A stretch of DNA of 56,091 nt from Candidatus Obscuribacterales bacterium (GTDB lineage Bacteria; Cyanobacteriota; Vampirovibrionia; Obscuribacterales; Obscuribacteraceae): the NCBI GenBank assembly GCA_021732565.1, contig JAKFUT010000052.1:1-56091 (forward strand), given 5' to 3'. Positions 17,395-32,300 of the stretch are shown piece after piece (the first letter of the stretch is position 1; every line of letters starts with the position of its first letter). Position numbers and translations under genes: made by a program. The notes under the pieces are model-generated. The model did no database searches, had not been told where the DNA came from, and saw nothing but the letters and a program-made list of their open reading frames with translations.

Positions 17395-20300
17395 GTGCAG
17401 GATTCAAAAGAAGGCGAGCGACTGTCTGCTTGCTCCAACTCCCCTGAGGATGGCTGGGAAAAGGTTGTTGTAGATGCGATTGGAGCGGCTCCACAGACAA
17501 GAAGTGAGCGAAACCTGGCATGTGAGCGAAATTATTTTGACAAGACCGGTACAGCGTTGCTGTCATCGCTAAATGAGAATGAAGAATCATCAATCATAAG
17601 TGTGCAGGCGGGAAAGGATGGCAGTCATATTGTCGAGATCTTCGAAAACGCGGAGGCACTGTTAGGACACCTGGAGGATCCCACACAATGTCCACCGATT
17701 ATAAGAGAGAGCTTTTCGTATCGACGAAACGAAGACGGGAGCCTCACCGAGACTCGAATCGTGGATCAGCTTCGTAAGCAGGCTACCTCAGTCTTTGAAA
17801 CAAATGTTGCCAACAACGGCGCGATGTCATTTCGGTGTGATGTCGATGGAGATCACCAAGAAATCTGCCTTGACAAAAGTGGGCACGTACTCAGTTTCGA
17901 CTTGACGACAAAAGAAAAGTATCGTCTGCAATACAGCACGACCGATGGACGAATCAGCGCCGTCGCGTGTTATCCACCAGATGCGTCTACGGAAGTGGCA
18001 TTGAGTGAGGATGAAAAATGTGAACTGATTACAACCGCCGATGGTGTCATTCAAAAACTAAGGCGACAGAATGGTCTATCGTCGGTGGATCAACCCACTG
18101 ATCAAGTTCCCGCCAGTTCAGACGAATACAGACTGTTTAAATCATTCCTTGAGAAACTTAAGCAGCGTCAAACTCCAGGGCTTAGTGCTCTGACCGACCC
18201 GGCGGCACCGATGCTCAATAGCTCAGAAGCTTTCCCCTCCGTTGAACCTCCGAATCTATCATTATCGACAACCGACTCGCCACTATGGACGAACACAACC
18301 ACGCCTTCGCCGCAAGAGCAAAACACGCCGGTTGATTCGCCACCTGCAGATCGAGACATTGCATACACTGCAGCCCCCAACACGAACTCCATTCTCGACG
18401 ACGAGCTATTAGCAATCAATCCGTGCTCGGATACAAGTGCAGCGCTACCGGCGCAACCTGAGCCCGAGAATACCATGACCGGCTACAGCGATTTAGCCGA
18501 TCAGTCGGACGATATCTTTGATCAGTCGGACGATGCCTCCGCTTATCTCGACGACGCACCCATGGTTCAACCGGACTCAAACATGTCTCCAGCCATGGCC
18601 GACCTCTCGCCTCCGTTTGATGTAAGCGCTAACTATGACAATGAGGGAGTACTAATCGCTCACGATAAAGTGAGCGGATCCCTCACCAAGACCTATCCTG
18701 ATAAGACTTCCATTACCGTCAATGTTAGCGGAATGGTAACAAGGGTTGTTGATGCTCGGGGCTCGGCTCGAGAGTTCCTTTATAGTAACGACCAGAAGAC
18801 ACTTATTGGTATCATTGACGGTGACACGGAATGGACCACGAGCGACGGAAAAACATGGCGCTCCGGAGATAAAGTCTTAGCCGCGGATAAGTCCATCAAC
18901 GCCAAGAATGGTAGTTTTACCGAGTTTGACGAGCGTGGCCGCAGAACAACCAGATATCTCAACGGTTCCATTATTGAACGCGACGAATTGAATCGTATTG
19001 TGAAAGTTGTTGAACCTCAAGGCAATTCAACCGCGTTTACTTATGATGCCAATGTTCCCGGCGGTATCAGCTCAATCAGATATGGAAGTTCAAACATTGT
19101 ATGGCGCACGGCTGACGGAAAGAGCTGGATCGCCTATAAGGGAGATCTACCTGTCGCCGACCGTAAACCCTGGAATGGAACCATATCCGTCCGAGATACA
19201 ACCATCACTGAGAAGTCATCTGATGGAGAAAAGATAGTCAATAGCGACGGTTCGAGAATCAAAAAAGATGCGAAAGGACAAGTAACAGAAACTGTTGATG
19301 CACGCGGATTTAGAAGGGAAATTGAGTGGGGCGTTCTTGGCGAACAACCCTGCGTCAAATCCATTCAGGAATTTGAACCAGGAGGGAAACGACTCTCAAG
19401 AATAGAAGCAATCGGATTGCAGTTGCACTCATCAAAAGAGGAACCGTCTCCCTACCTCGACCTCATTACCAAGGCCAGGGACGGAAATTACCAATATGTG
19501 CAAACTCTAGATGACGCTGGCAAGAATCCAATCGTCGGCAACTGGACCTTCTGTAAGAGTGTCGCCATTGATCCCGAGAATGGCACCTTAAGAAAGGAGG
19601 CCGTACTCACCGGCAGACAGGTATTGGGCAAGGAAGCACAAAGCAGCTTCGCTCGAGTGGACTCAACGCTGCAAGGTACAAGTCTAGCCTACTCGAAGGA
19701 TGGTCTACTCAGCGCCAGTGATCTAAAGGATGGTTCGAGATTCATTTACGGTCTAAATGAAACACGTGTGGAAAACAGCGACGGGACACTTGCACTACTT
19801 GACAAAGACGGGCGTCTCAAGAGATATGAAGCAGGGAAGACCACCGTAGCATTCAAGTACGATTCCGAAGGACATTTGATCGAAATATCGGAATCAAACG
19901 GAACAACGTGGTATTCCACGGACGGAAAAAGCTTCACGCTCAAGGACAGCCGTCCGCCCAAAGTCGTATTCGGTGTCCCCTTTGCCGAGACGAACGGACA
20001 TTATGGTTTTCGCGATGCCGACGGTCGAGAATTGTTCAGGCGAATTCCAGCCGAAGGAGTAGTTGTAGAAAAGCTTCAGGACGGCGGGAGCGTTCATTAT
20101 CTAGATAAAGGCGGAATGATAGTTCGCGATGCAAACAATCGAATAGTTGCTCGCACGGATGCCAATGGAAATGGAGTGTCAGTCACACGCGATCCCAAGG
20201 ATCCCTCCCGATATAACGAAGTGACCATGAAACAGGCCGATCAGACTCCGATCAAATGGACACGTGAATCGGACGGTTGGACGATGTCGGTATTCGAACC

Positions 20301-23300
20301 TACTGCCGATGGCAAGGGAAAATGGACTCGTTCGCACAATGGCAAGGTGGCAATAGAGTTTGAGCTGTGTGCCGACGGTCGATTCGTCCAGGACCGCAGA
20401 TCCTCCGATCACGTCAGCAGGCATCTCTCCAATATGGATGGCTCCTCGATCGACCTCGATGCTGTCGGTAAACCGGAGCGTTCAGCTGTGGTCACTTCGG
20501 CTGATGGTCAACAATCAGTTTATTACTTCCGTGATGGTGAACTGCGAGAAATTCGACACAAGTCATCGGTCCATGGCAAACCGGATACAGTTCTTAAATA
20601 TGGCGGAATTGATAGCGCTAGCGGCAAAGAATTCTGGTTGGAGCTTCCCGGCGACCGAACGAAGGATAACCCGGGACTTAGCAAGCACTATGCAATTGGA
20701 AGGACGCAACAAGGAGACTCCGATCCCAAAGCGCTCACATCCGAGGACAAAGCACAGAGCCGGTTGGCCAGTCTAGATGAGCAAACGGGAGAGCTAGTTC
20801 TTTGGGATGATCAAAACCGCGGGAAGCTAACCCGAAGCGCCAATCGAATTGAAACCGACAGCAAAGGTACAGAGCGGATTCCATTTGAGCGCGGCGGTCT
20901 GTTTGCTAAAGCCCCCGATGGCACCATCAAAATCGATTATCCAAATGGCACTGGCAGGAATCTCATCTGTGCGGCGGATGGCCGAGTGATCCAGATGGAG
21001 GTGTCTGGTAAAGATGAGAAAGGGCAGTCCTTCAAAGCAACATGGAAGGGCAGCGGCGACGGAAACTTGTGGGCAGTGGAAACACGCTTCAACGATGGAC
21101 GTGTAACAACTGAGACAAAACAATTAGAGGTCAGGATTTCGCCGGAAGGCCTCTATTGTGAAACGAATGGCAAAATTCAGAGGATTGAAAGGGGTGACGG
21201 TTCGATCTTGGTTCTCGATCAGGAAAGACGAACAGTTGAGCGAACCGATGCCTCCGGTGCAAAAATCGAATTGCAACTCAACGATAAGGGACAACCAACC
21301 CGCATAGTCTATGCGGACGGTATAATCAGAGCAACTACCGACGGTATCACTTGGTGCGATTGTACCACCGATGGAAAGCCAATTCCCGGAACAAGCAAAA
21401 AGGAAAACGTACGCTTCGATACCTCTACGGGTAACTTGCTACGAGTTTTTCCTGACTCTCACACCGCCGAGCAACTTAAAGCCGACGGCAGCAGACATCT
21501 GCTGGAGCAGACTAAATCCGGACAATACAGGCTCTTGCAGGAAACACGTTCTGACGGTGTCGAAACCAGAATCACTTACAAAGACGATAAAGTTGCCTTC
21601 ACCGAAATTTCAGGGCCGCACGGCGCCTATATCAAGATCGACCCAACGGGAAAAGTCTGCGAGTTGCGTTGCTGCAACACTCCTGAGGGGAAGCAAGCAC
21701 AGAAGCAGGAATTCCACTGGGAATTGAAGGATACCGACACGGGGCGGCAAGAGCTCCAGGTAACATCCTTCACTGATGAGAGGGGCGAGAAATGGAAACT
21801 TGAAAATGGCAAGGACGGCCGCAACTACTATGTCAATTTGAGCGACCCGGCGGCGGCCGTTTTTCGCGGGAAACTAAACGTAATGCAGAACGGCACTGTA
21901 ATCAAGCAAGATTTTGCGCTCCCGCCGGCAAGTTCCGATCCCAAAGATGCCATCTGGTTTGCCGATACTATTGGTTTGGATGGCCGGGGAGTTCGGCAGT
22001 ACGACCACGGCAAAGGTGTGGCGCTACTAGACGAGTCAGGGCGTATCGAAAAGATCGTTGATAGGGATGGAAAAGCAATCAGTCTGAAATGGTCTGCCCG
22101 GGACCGAATCGCAAGCATTACCGTGGAAGTCGCCGGAAAGAAGGGGACCATGACCCGGGCGGACGACAACACCTGGAAATTTTCGTCTGGTCCCGTTGAA
22201 ATGCAGTTCAACATGCGCCTGAGCTTGGATGAAAAGTTAGCTACATTTACCAGCATAAATCTGACTGACGGAAGTCAAACCGATACTCCGCCTGGTGACA
22301 AACCGGTCGTTTCGATGAAGCTCGCCAACCTTCATGATCGCCTTAAGACAGAAGGCTTGGATTGGTCTAGTGGCGGGCACGAATCAATTCATAACTTGAT
22401 AAAAGACCTCACCCCGGACGAGATCGCAGCAGTCAAGTGGAGGTGGAAAAACAAATATGGGACCGATCTGCTCGATGCGATCAAGAAAAGTTGGGGAGCC
22501 AATAGCGACACCACCAAGTGGTTATGCGACTATCTTGACAGGAGAGCGACAACTCCCGATCAGATTGCAGTCGAAAAAATCTGCATTAACCTACGCGATT
22601 GTGTAACGTCGCTGGCTGGTCAATGGACCGCAGAAGGGGATATGTTTTGGCGCACGCAACTGCGCACAAACCTGGCAGGAATGAACTCCCGACAAATTGC
22701 CATGGCCAAACGAATTTGGAAGGAGCGATATGGCACGGAACTGGAAGATGGAATCAAGGACAAGCAATGGGACAAGGCACCTAAGATCCATAAAGATGCA
22801 ATTCAGTTATATCTCAAAGGGAGTGACAAAAGAACTTCAGACGAGGAGAAAACACTTATTCTTGAAGCGCTCAAGGTTCCTTATGTCAATAAATATCGTG
22901 CGGAGATATTCAAGGAATTTTGTGGCAAACGAGCCTCCAATGAAGCCAGAGCCAAGGTTAAGGAAGCCCTCGGCGCTAACGGTTTGGCAGACGCCTTCCC
23001 CGTCGCAAATGCGATTGGTGTGCCAGGCTTTTCCGAGACAATGTTTCCGCTCCTCGCTCTTAATAACGTTCTGAACTCCCTGACTAATACGATTGATGCG
23101 AGGATGGAGGCTGTGGACTATGTTGCCTTCGGCAACACGAGCGCAGCAAAGAAACTAATGATGGCACATGGAATCGGTCTCGGCTCTGTCGATGAAGAAA
23201 ACGTTCGCAGGGCATTTGAAGACATGACGCCTGACGAACGTCAGCTCTTACGTCAGGGACATCAGATACAGTTGGAAATCTCCACAGGAAAGAAACTGGC

Positions 23301-26300
23301 TTTCAAACTAACCGATAAGGAAAAGGAAGCCTTCGGGTACTACGAGTTTATGGTCTATGCATCGAGAAACCTTCACTCGTGGGGAGGCACAATCAATATA
23401 TCTTCCTCACCGGGGGTGAAACTAATTCAGCTGGAAGGCACGGCGCTTAAACCGGCCGCATACGAGCAGGCCTACCTCGATATGGCGGAGGAAAACGGCG
23501 ACGTAAACAAGAAGCTCGCCGAAGACACGAATAGCTTTTGGTTTCTCCCGAACAGCAGGCGAGACGATATCTTCAAACACCTGGAAGAAATGGATGAGAA
23601 GTCGTTCAAAGCACTTTGTACAGATCCCGGTAGAGAAGGAGTATTCAAAGGAAGCCTGCAAAGCCGGTTCGGCAAAGACGCAACCGAGCACTTTGAAGCG
23701 AAGATGGACTTTGCCAGACAACTCGCCGGGGAGAAACCTGCATACGGACGAGGAAAGAGGGATAACGGAAAAGACACATCAGATCAACCATTTAGCGACT
23801 CACAGTTAGGACGGTATCTTCCGGGTACCAGAACGTTGCATCCCGCGGATTTCAAATTGCTGATCGAGTCGGATAAGCGCGATCTCAAACTCCGTCAGGC
23901 TCTTCAGCTGGAAACCGAAATTGCCGCGAGGAGGGCTAAAAAGGAAGACGTCACTTTGACCGACAAGGAGAAAGAACTGCTGGAATATCTTGCCAGTGAT
24001 CGCAAATCTGCCGAACTGTATAGAACTCTTCAGCGAGGCGAAGCACTGTCAAGAACGCTTGCCGAAGGAAAGCTCTTGACTGAAGCCGATCCACAGGCAT
24101 TGTCCCTGTCGCAGAGAACTCGCCTTCAGCTCTACAATTTGTATTCGCAGGGACATTTATCGGAAGGCGATGCTCAGGCACTAGCCGCTTACCAGAGTTG
24201 GCTGCGAACTCGCGGCGAGAAAATCGCCATCCCGATCAGCGAAGGAGAAAAAGTCTCAAAGACATTGCTTTCGGCAAAGACCGCCGGAGAACGATACAAG
24301 CTCGAGATGAATCTCAATGACGAAGAGTTTGCCGCGCTGAAGGCATTTAGACAGAATCGCGAGGGTGAACAACTTTTTGCTCAAATAGCTACTGGACGAA
24401 AGCTCGCTGTCGAAGGTGATTCGAAGAGCGGCGCTGAGCGAAATACCTGGCAGGAAAAATTGTCAGTGGAAGATCGACTCGCTTTGGAAAAGTACCTTCA
24501 GTTTCGCCATGGCAAACTGAAAGAACCGGATCGAACCAACATGGACCAGTATTCCGCCAGCCAATTCTTGAAAGAGTCGCCGGAGGGCGCACGACTGGCA
24601 CTGACTGAGTACCAGGCCGCTATGGATCAAAAAGCGCTTCTTCTGTATCGAGAAGACGCGTCCGGACTTCGAGTCTTCCTCGCTGGGCGTCGCGAAGAGA
24701 AAGCGTTGTCCGCCAAGGAATCCCCGGCGGAGCAAATGGAAGCCGAGGAACAACTCAAGAAAGCATCTCCGCAACGGTACGCAACGCTGGAGGAATATCG
24801 CCGGCAGCTTCATCAGGCAACCAGAGACGAAGTGCGGCGCCCCCTTGAACAGGTGATTGCCGATAAGCAAAACTGGATTACATTGAGCGATCGAAAGGCG
24901 ATGTACGACGGCATAATCAACATGACGCCGGAAGAACGCCTCGCATACGCTAAGGATGAGAACGGCTACCGAAAGAAGATAGACGAAATCGTCCGCTCTG
25001 CAATCGGGAAGGACGACGCCTGTTACATGGCGGCGAGAGCACTACTCGATCAGGTGAGGGATAATCCGTACAAGAAGCCGGAAAAAAACATTGCGGTAAA
25101 TCTGCTAATCGCAAGCGGAGTCGACTGGGAACTAGAAATCAAGCGTGTGAAGATGTTGACGGACGCATTCAATGGTCCTGATGCAGCGGAGCTGCGAGGA
25201 AAACTCAATCCAGAGGACAAGGAGCATTTTGATCCGGTATTTGCCGAGCAATTCAAAGGAGCAGTTAAGAAAGTATTTGGCGACTCGAACAAATACGTGA
25301 ATGCTATTCTCAAGAACGGTCATCCAGACATGCTCGATCTGATCGGGGAACACCTCTACGACTACAAACACTTAACCGACAAGAGAAACCGCATCGCATC
25401 CGACATTCTGGATTTCGGACCGGTGGCACTTGCGCACATCAATTCAAGTCCGGATAAGTATGTGCTATTGAGCATGTTCCGCGACTTGCCGGAGTACCAA
25501 AACTTGCTGAGAACCGTGATCGAAACCGGTGAGGTCAAAACCGAAGACAAACTGAGAGCGCTGGCATTAGGTATCAAGAGCAAGGACGAGATCTCTACAG
25601 TGTTGAGCGAAGTGAAAGACAGTCGCCAACGAATCGAAGCAGTTCTCGCTTACGAAGCCAAATTCAAGAGCAGCACAAGGGCGGATTTGCTTAAAGTTGC
25701 CGATGTTGGCACCAAACACGGTATTATGCTGTGGACTCGAACTCGTGAATGGACCGATCAAGAGCGGGTGGATAATGCCTATGAAGACTACCTGCGCACG
25801 GATACAACCGGGTTCTACAGCGGCACCAATTACCATTGGGACTCGGCTCGAGAATCCGCTCGCGAGCGGATGAGTGCTTACCTTGCTGCAGTCCAGGCGG
25901 CCAGAGTTCGTCGAGATACGCTATCGCCGGAAGAGTACAAGAGGCACGAACAAGAACTGGTCGATTGCCTGCGTGCGTATAGGGAGGGAAAGCAGCATGC
26001 AGCAGACGCCTTATCAGACATTTTGATCACCGGAGTTGCCATCGGCGGCTCTGCTGTCACCGGTGGTACCAGTCTCGCTCTGTTGGCTGTTGTAATGTCG
26101 GCTTCGGCGGCGATCAAACTAGGCACTAAAATGGCTCTCATGGGCGAAGACTATCCCGGCAACTGGCAGGCCGATCTTCTATCCGGAGCCATTAGTGGGG
26201 CTATCAACTTGATCGGTCCGGGAGAAATTGGGAAGATGTGCGGGCTTGGGCGGCAGGCTGCCAACAAATGCATTGACCAATTGATTGCCAAAGGCCTCCT

Positions 26301-29300
26301 GAAAGGACTGTCAGAAAAGGCTCAGGCTGCGTTGCGAGCAGAGCTGGAGGTTGTCGTCAGGCAGCAAATTCTCAATGGAACTTTCAAGCTCGGAAAGGAA
26401 GAGATGGAAAAGGTTGTAGCCACAGCGCTCAAGAATGGCGGCGTGACTGGAGTTACCGAAAAATACGTTTCAGACCTTGCAGGCAAATTGTTACCGGAAT
26501 TCGAGACTCAATTATCAAAAGGTATGACTATCGTTCTAAAGGAAACACAACTCCTCGTATGCGGGCAGACCGCGGGTGCGCTCGGATCTTCAGCCGGATA
26601 CATGGCGGACGTAATCACGACCAATCGGGAGTTCAGCTGGAACGATCTTGGTGATTCGGCCATGCATGGGGTTCTTGGTGCTACTCTCTTTCACGGACCG
26701 GCTCGTGCTTATGTGCGCTGGCAACCGAAGACCACCGGCGGAGCGTTTGCCAAGGGAGTTGCGGAATTCTCCACACAGTTCGTAGTCGGCACTGCCAGCC
26801 CCGCGCTCACAGGACAATTAGTGGACGCCTTCCGCGGCCGTGAACATCAAGGTGGTGACGAGCTGATTGCAGGATTGACCGCTCTCCTTCAACATGGCGT
26901 CGGAGAGACGGGACACCGGCTTTCTCACAATTTTCACCCTTCGGCAAAAATAGTAGAGAATGCCACGATAGCAGGTCACCATACCCCGAAGGAGCCGGGA
27001 GATGTCGTACACTACAAGGCAAAGCTCGAGCATGCAGATTTCTCGCAGCACGATGCCGTTCTGCACGATGCGGCCGGCACCATTGACAGTGGCGGTAAAA
27101 TCGACGTATTCGGAGGAGAGACACAACTCAAAGTCAATGTCCCGGAGAAGCAGACGCTGGTTGTTGTTGTGCACGAGTCCGAAGGTGGCGGCATGCCGCG
27201 GATCGAGCTGGACAAGAATTCAAAAGGCGTGGTAATCATCATCAATGCTACGGGTAAAGAACTGCCTCCACATCTTGCCGGCCTAGGAACCTTACATCCG
27301 GAAAATCTTGCTCTCTTTCACGTCAGTGACGGGGAGATCAAAATCGGAGATTATGCGCAGAAGAAGGCTGTCTCGACTGAAGCACCGCCATCGGTCCCCC
27401 GTGAGGTGGAGCCGCAATTGCAAAGCTTGAAAGACCTTACCGGAAAGGATTTTTCCGCAATTCTCAATCGTGAGTCCTCAGTGGTCAAGCAGATAGAAGC
27501 AATACGGAAGGAGGCGACTCCTAAAACGCACGAAGCCATCGAAAAGATTGTTTCCGAATTGAGTGCGGCTCGGATTCGTGAGATCCACAATTCCGGTGGT
27601 GGCAAAGCAGAGCGCCTCAAGCTTGAACTAGAGTTACAGAAGTCACTGGCACTTGATGGAAACGAAGATGAACGCCTGATCTTCGAAAAGATTGTCCGAA
27701 AGCAACTTGCCAACAAAACCGAGTCCAAACTCACTCCTAAAGAGGTGATTGATTCGGCCCTGAGCTATAAGAGCGGTCTGAGCTCGGGGACCATTGACCA
27801 TGCACAACTCATAAGGGCCTTGCAACTGCCGGAACACGCCCGACGCGCAATTGTCGACCCGACTGTCGGTGGAAAGCTCGTCTATCGCGCCGAACTGAAT
27901 GGTGGGAGCATTGATTTTGCAGAACACTATGTAAAAATTGGATTGTCTGTAAAAGACTTTCAAGCACTGGCCGACTTGGGTCCCTACCTGAGACAAATGG
28001 TTGATTCGGAAGCACATCAGGGGACCGCACGAGAGGTCACGGCAGCGATCGAGAAAGCTAAACTGTTCGCTCCGGATCTAAAAGCCCTCGAGCCGATGGT
28101 TCGCGCTCTTCATGAATGTACTCAGGTTTGGCGTGACAATGGACCCGCAACACCCGAGGCCCGAGAACGCGCGTTACAGAGTCTGCTGAACAATGTTGCG
28201 CGCACCATGGAGAGGCACGGAAGTACTGATTTCCCTGCACCCACCATCAGGATTGAGTCGGGTTTGGCCAATCGCGCCGAATACCACATCGAAACAGGTG
28301 AGATCTGGTTGCGAAAGGAAGACGTTAGAGACGGTCTTACAGCCAGAGACCTGATGGAACTCCTCTCGCACGAACTTGTCCACCACAAGCAAACAGCATT
28401 TGCAGTAAAAGCAATTGCACAGCATTATCTTGGTGATGTTCCGCCTCCCGGCACGGCGGAGCGAGAGAATTACATTCGTTCTGCTCGAGGTTTGTATACA
28501 GGATTTTCCGGTCGGGAATTAGAACCGGCGACTTTGGAGCGAATTTTGTCCTCAAAATCCGCTCCTGTCACAAGAGAACAGCTCAGCAAGGCGATGGAAT
28601 TAGCCGAATCCAATCGGAAATTTGCTGAGATGGGAGCCGAGATACGACGAAACTCAAACTCCATTGACGCACTCGACAAAGCGCTCAAGAATGCGCAGCC
28701 TGAAAAACTGAGTGAACTGGCTGCGACTCTCAAGGACCATCCGGAACTAACCCAATATATCCTCGGAAGTGGTAAGCCGGATCCCGCCATCGTACAGCTA
28801 CTGGAAAAACTTGCGGATACAAAAGCGGAGCCGCTTTCTAAAACTCAGATCGACGAGCTTGCCCGACACTTTAACAGCAGGCTCAACATGGAAATGGCTG
28901 TTCGAAAAAATTTGAATGCGGCTTACTTCGCCTTGCCTCACGAAGCAGAGGCGCATGAAACCGGGCACCGAATCAGGCGCGCGTTAGGACTGCCGGAAGA
29001 TCGCCAGATCAACGTTCCGTTGGAACCAGAAGTAGTTCCCGGGCGGGCTGGTCCTAACGACAGAACGGCACAAGCAGCGATTGAGTCCTTGATGCAAGAC
29101 AATGCGCGGAAGTTGGAATCATTGCCGGAAGAAAAGCGCAGACAGATACTCAAGGCCACGCTGGACGGTGATCATGCCCGCGCCGGAATGCTGCTGGAAG
29201 CTGAGTTCAAGAAACAAGCATCGCTTGGAAAAAAATCTCAAACAGCCGAAGAATTCTTAGCCGACAAAGTCGCCAGGAACCAAATAGATCCATCTCAACT

Positions 29301-32300
29301 CGAAAAGATCAAGTTGCTCAGGCCTGACGATCGAACAAATGTAGTTTCGCTGCTAAAGCAAATGCCGGATCTTAAAACCGAAGGCATGAACAGACTTCTC
29401 GGTTTGTCGGCGGAGCAAAGAACCGAATGCTGCAATCTTGAAATAAGTGGCAAGAAGCTGCAGGAAGTCCTAAATAAAGGAATGCTAGACGGAAATACCC
29501 TTAGGCTTCTCGGTTCGGCAAATGACCGAATCAGGATTATTGCGATGGATTTGTTCAGCAGAGCCGTTGACTACGGACATTCACCCGAGCACATCAAAGA
29601 AACGATGCACCTTGTGGAAGGGCTTGCTCAACTCCCCAAGGAAGCTGTCGACCTGCTTCGTCCGCTGTTGCTGGATGACAAGCTACCACGCGCACTGGTA
29701 AAGGACTTGATGAAATCAACGGGAACCAGTCCGGACGGAACCCATCTTGAGAGCCTGCGAAGGTTAATGGCAATTTTCCTGGAGAACAAGACGCAGCCCG
29801 AACTACTCTCGGAACTGATGGGGATCAACGACACGGCACTACGACAGGCAGTGGAAAGATCTCTGGTGTCGAAAAAACTTGCAAATGTAGACGATGTACG
29901 CACCGTCCTTGCAATTGCGGCCAACAGCCCCGAGATGAACGAACTCTGCAGAAACGTTCTTGAAAGTGGCACCGGTTCTGTCTCCCATCGCGACGCACTG
30001 GCGGCACTGGTCGAAACGAGCATGAGCAGGGGAGAGCTGGCTAATCTGGCAATTGCGGTAACGAAGGTAGCACTGACCTCAACCGATCTCGCACAACTGG
30101 CCGCCCTGGCACCAACCGAACGCGCGCTGTCTCTCAAGCTCATCTGCGATGGAATGCTCGATGGAAGGAGCGTTCAAAAACTACTTGAGAGATCTCCGGC
30201 GGACCGATCGGCTTCATTGAAATTAATCAAAGACGGCACAATCACCGAAAAACAATCAGCTTTACTGTTAGTGGAAGAATCAGGAGCGGCATCGTTGCTG
30301 GAGGCGCTCAATCGAAACGTCATTGACAAAGACAAGTTGCAACAGCTTCTGTCGTTGGAGCCTTCACACCGAGCCGATCTGCGCAAGGCTTTGGGTGAGC
30401 AACTGCTTCATGCCGATCTGAGACTAACACCGGGCGATTTTGAAAGAGCATTGCAAGACTCCACCTTTGCTAAGAAACTTTGCCGCATGGCGCAAGACAG
30501 TACCTTTAGAGACGGTGTACGCATTGCGGAAGAAGCCTCCAAATTGCCGGGTGCACATTTTACGGAGGAAACCAGAGCACTGCTGGAAAGCGTGGTTGAA
30601 GGGCTGGAACATGGTACTGCCAGCGGTGCAGCAAAACTGGCCGCCTTGTCTGAGTTGATCGAGAGTCTCAAGAAAAGCAAATTGCCCGCAGAGCAAAAGG
30701 AGAGTCAGCTTCGCGATCTGCTCCCGCTGCTGGAAATGGAAAGACCCAATTTGACCGTTTTGGCATTGAAGACGGAAGCATTTCTGTTTAACGAGAATTA
30801 CGCGGAGAATAGCCAGACCATTAAGGAGGCACAGCAGAAAAACCGCACCGTGAAGGTTGCCGGCACCGAAGGGCAGGTTAAATTGCTAGGAATGGACGGC
30901 TGGCAACCAAAAATGTCCGGAGATAAACCAGCTCGCGATTCGCAGGGACGTTTTATCATGGAAAATTCCGGTCGCATTGCGGTGCCAGCCGCAGAGAAAG
31001 CTCGATACCTCGACAAAGCCTTCAAAGTGGTAGCGGAGAGGAACGGCAAGGTAATTCTTGAGTTACGAACACCATTGAGAATTTCGGTGGATGAAAGCGA
31101 CCTTTTAGCTAGCACCATATCCGGTGCCAACAAAACGCAAGACAGAGCCAATTGTGTAAACTCAACTAGAGCATTGTTAGCAAATATTGGTCATCCTGAG
31201 GGCTTCAGCGAATTACTTGCGCAACGAAAGCTGATCTATCCTGAGCCGCAACCCGATCAGAAGATAACCTCATTTAGCTGGGACAAGTTACCGGTTACAC
31301 AAGGAAAGACAGTGAACACAGTCTTCCCGGAGGATCTGCTCAAGTTAGAGCCTGGCATATACAGAGCACAGACCGGCGGTGCTGATTTCGGAAAACACAG
31401 CGAGGCCCACACATTTGTTATTGTGGTGCCGGAGAAAGGTGCGCCTTTCATTCTCGATCCGTCCGCGGGAGCACGTTATCCTGTCGATGCGTACGGCACT
31501 CGACTCAGTCTGGATCCTGTACAATCAGCTGCCAATCAGAAGGCTCTTCCACCGGAGGCTATCACTCAACGCTTGGTACCGCGCGAGCCAGTTTCGGCCA
31601 GGCAGGCTGTAACGGATCCGGCAGCGAAGTTCCGTCCGCAGCTAAGTGCGGAGTTCCATCGCACGCACAGGCCCGAGACCATCGCGCGGATCTCCCGTGC
31701 TTTAGACGAGGCCACGCGTAGCGGCTGGCAAGATATCACGCAGCAAGCTCGGCGTGCCGAACCCTATTTTGAAGCGGAAGCAACTTTACAAAGACTTGTG
31801 AAGGAGGAAGCGCAGCGATTGGAAAGGCAGGGCATGAATCCGGACCAAGCCCGTCGCCTGGCTATGGACTCCGCTTCGACGGGAGCAGCGGATTCGCCCT
31901 TGCGTGTTCAATTCGATCGATGCGCGGTCTTGCGGGCCCGGCACGAGCACGACATTAGCCCGGTCGAGGGACGGAATCGTTCGCTGCAAGCGCTTCTCGA
32001 CCGGGTATGTGATTTAGATCATGTTCCACGCTTGCGCCTGCAAGTGGTCAACGGACTTGCGGATCGAGGGACCTATGAAATCGGCACCGGCACCATTCGC
32101 ATTCGACAATCGGATGTCCTGAATCCGTCGGGCGGAGAACGCATTACTGATACCATCCATCACGAGTTTACTCATCACCAGCAAGATGTCCTCATTGTCA
32201 GAGCGATAGCCCGGGAACAGGGCACAGGAATTCCGCCCACCCCCCGGGAGCTCGCACAGCTGCGAGCCTCATATCGAGCTAAAACAGGATCGGAATTGAA

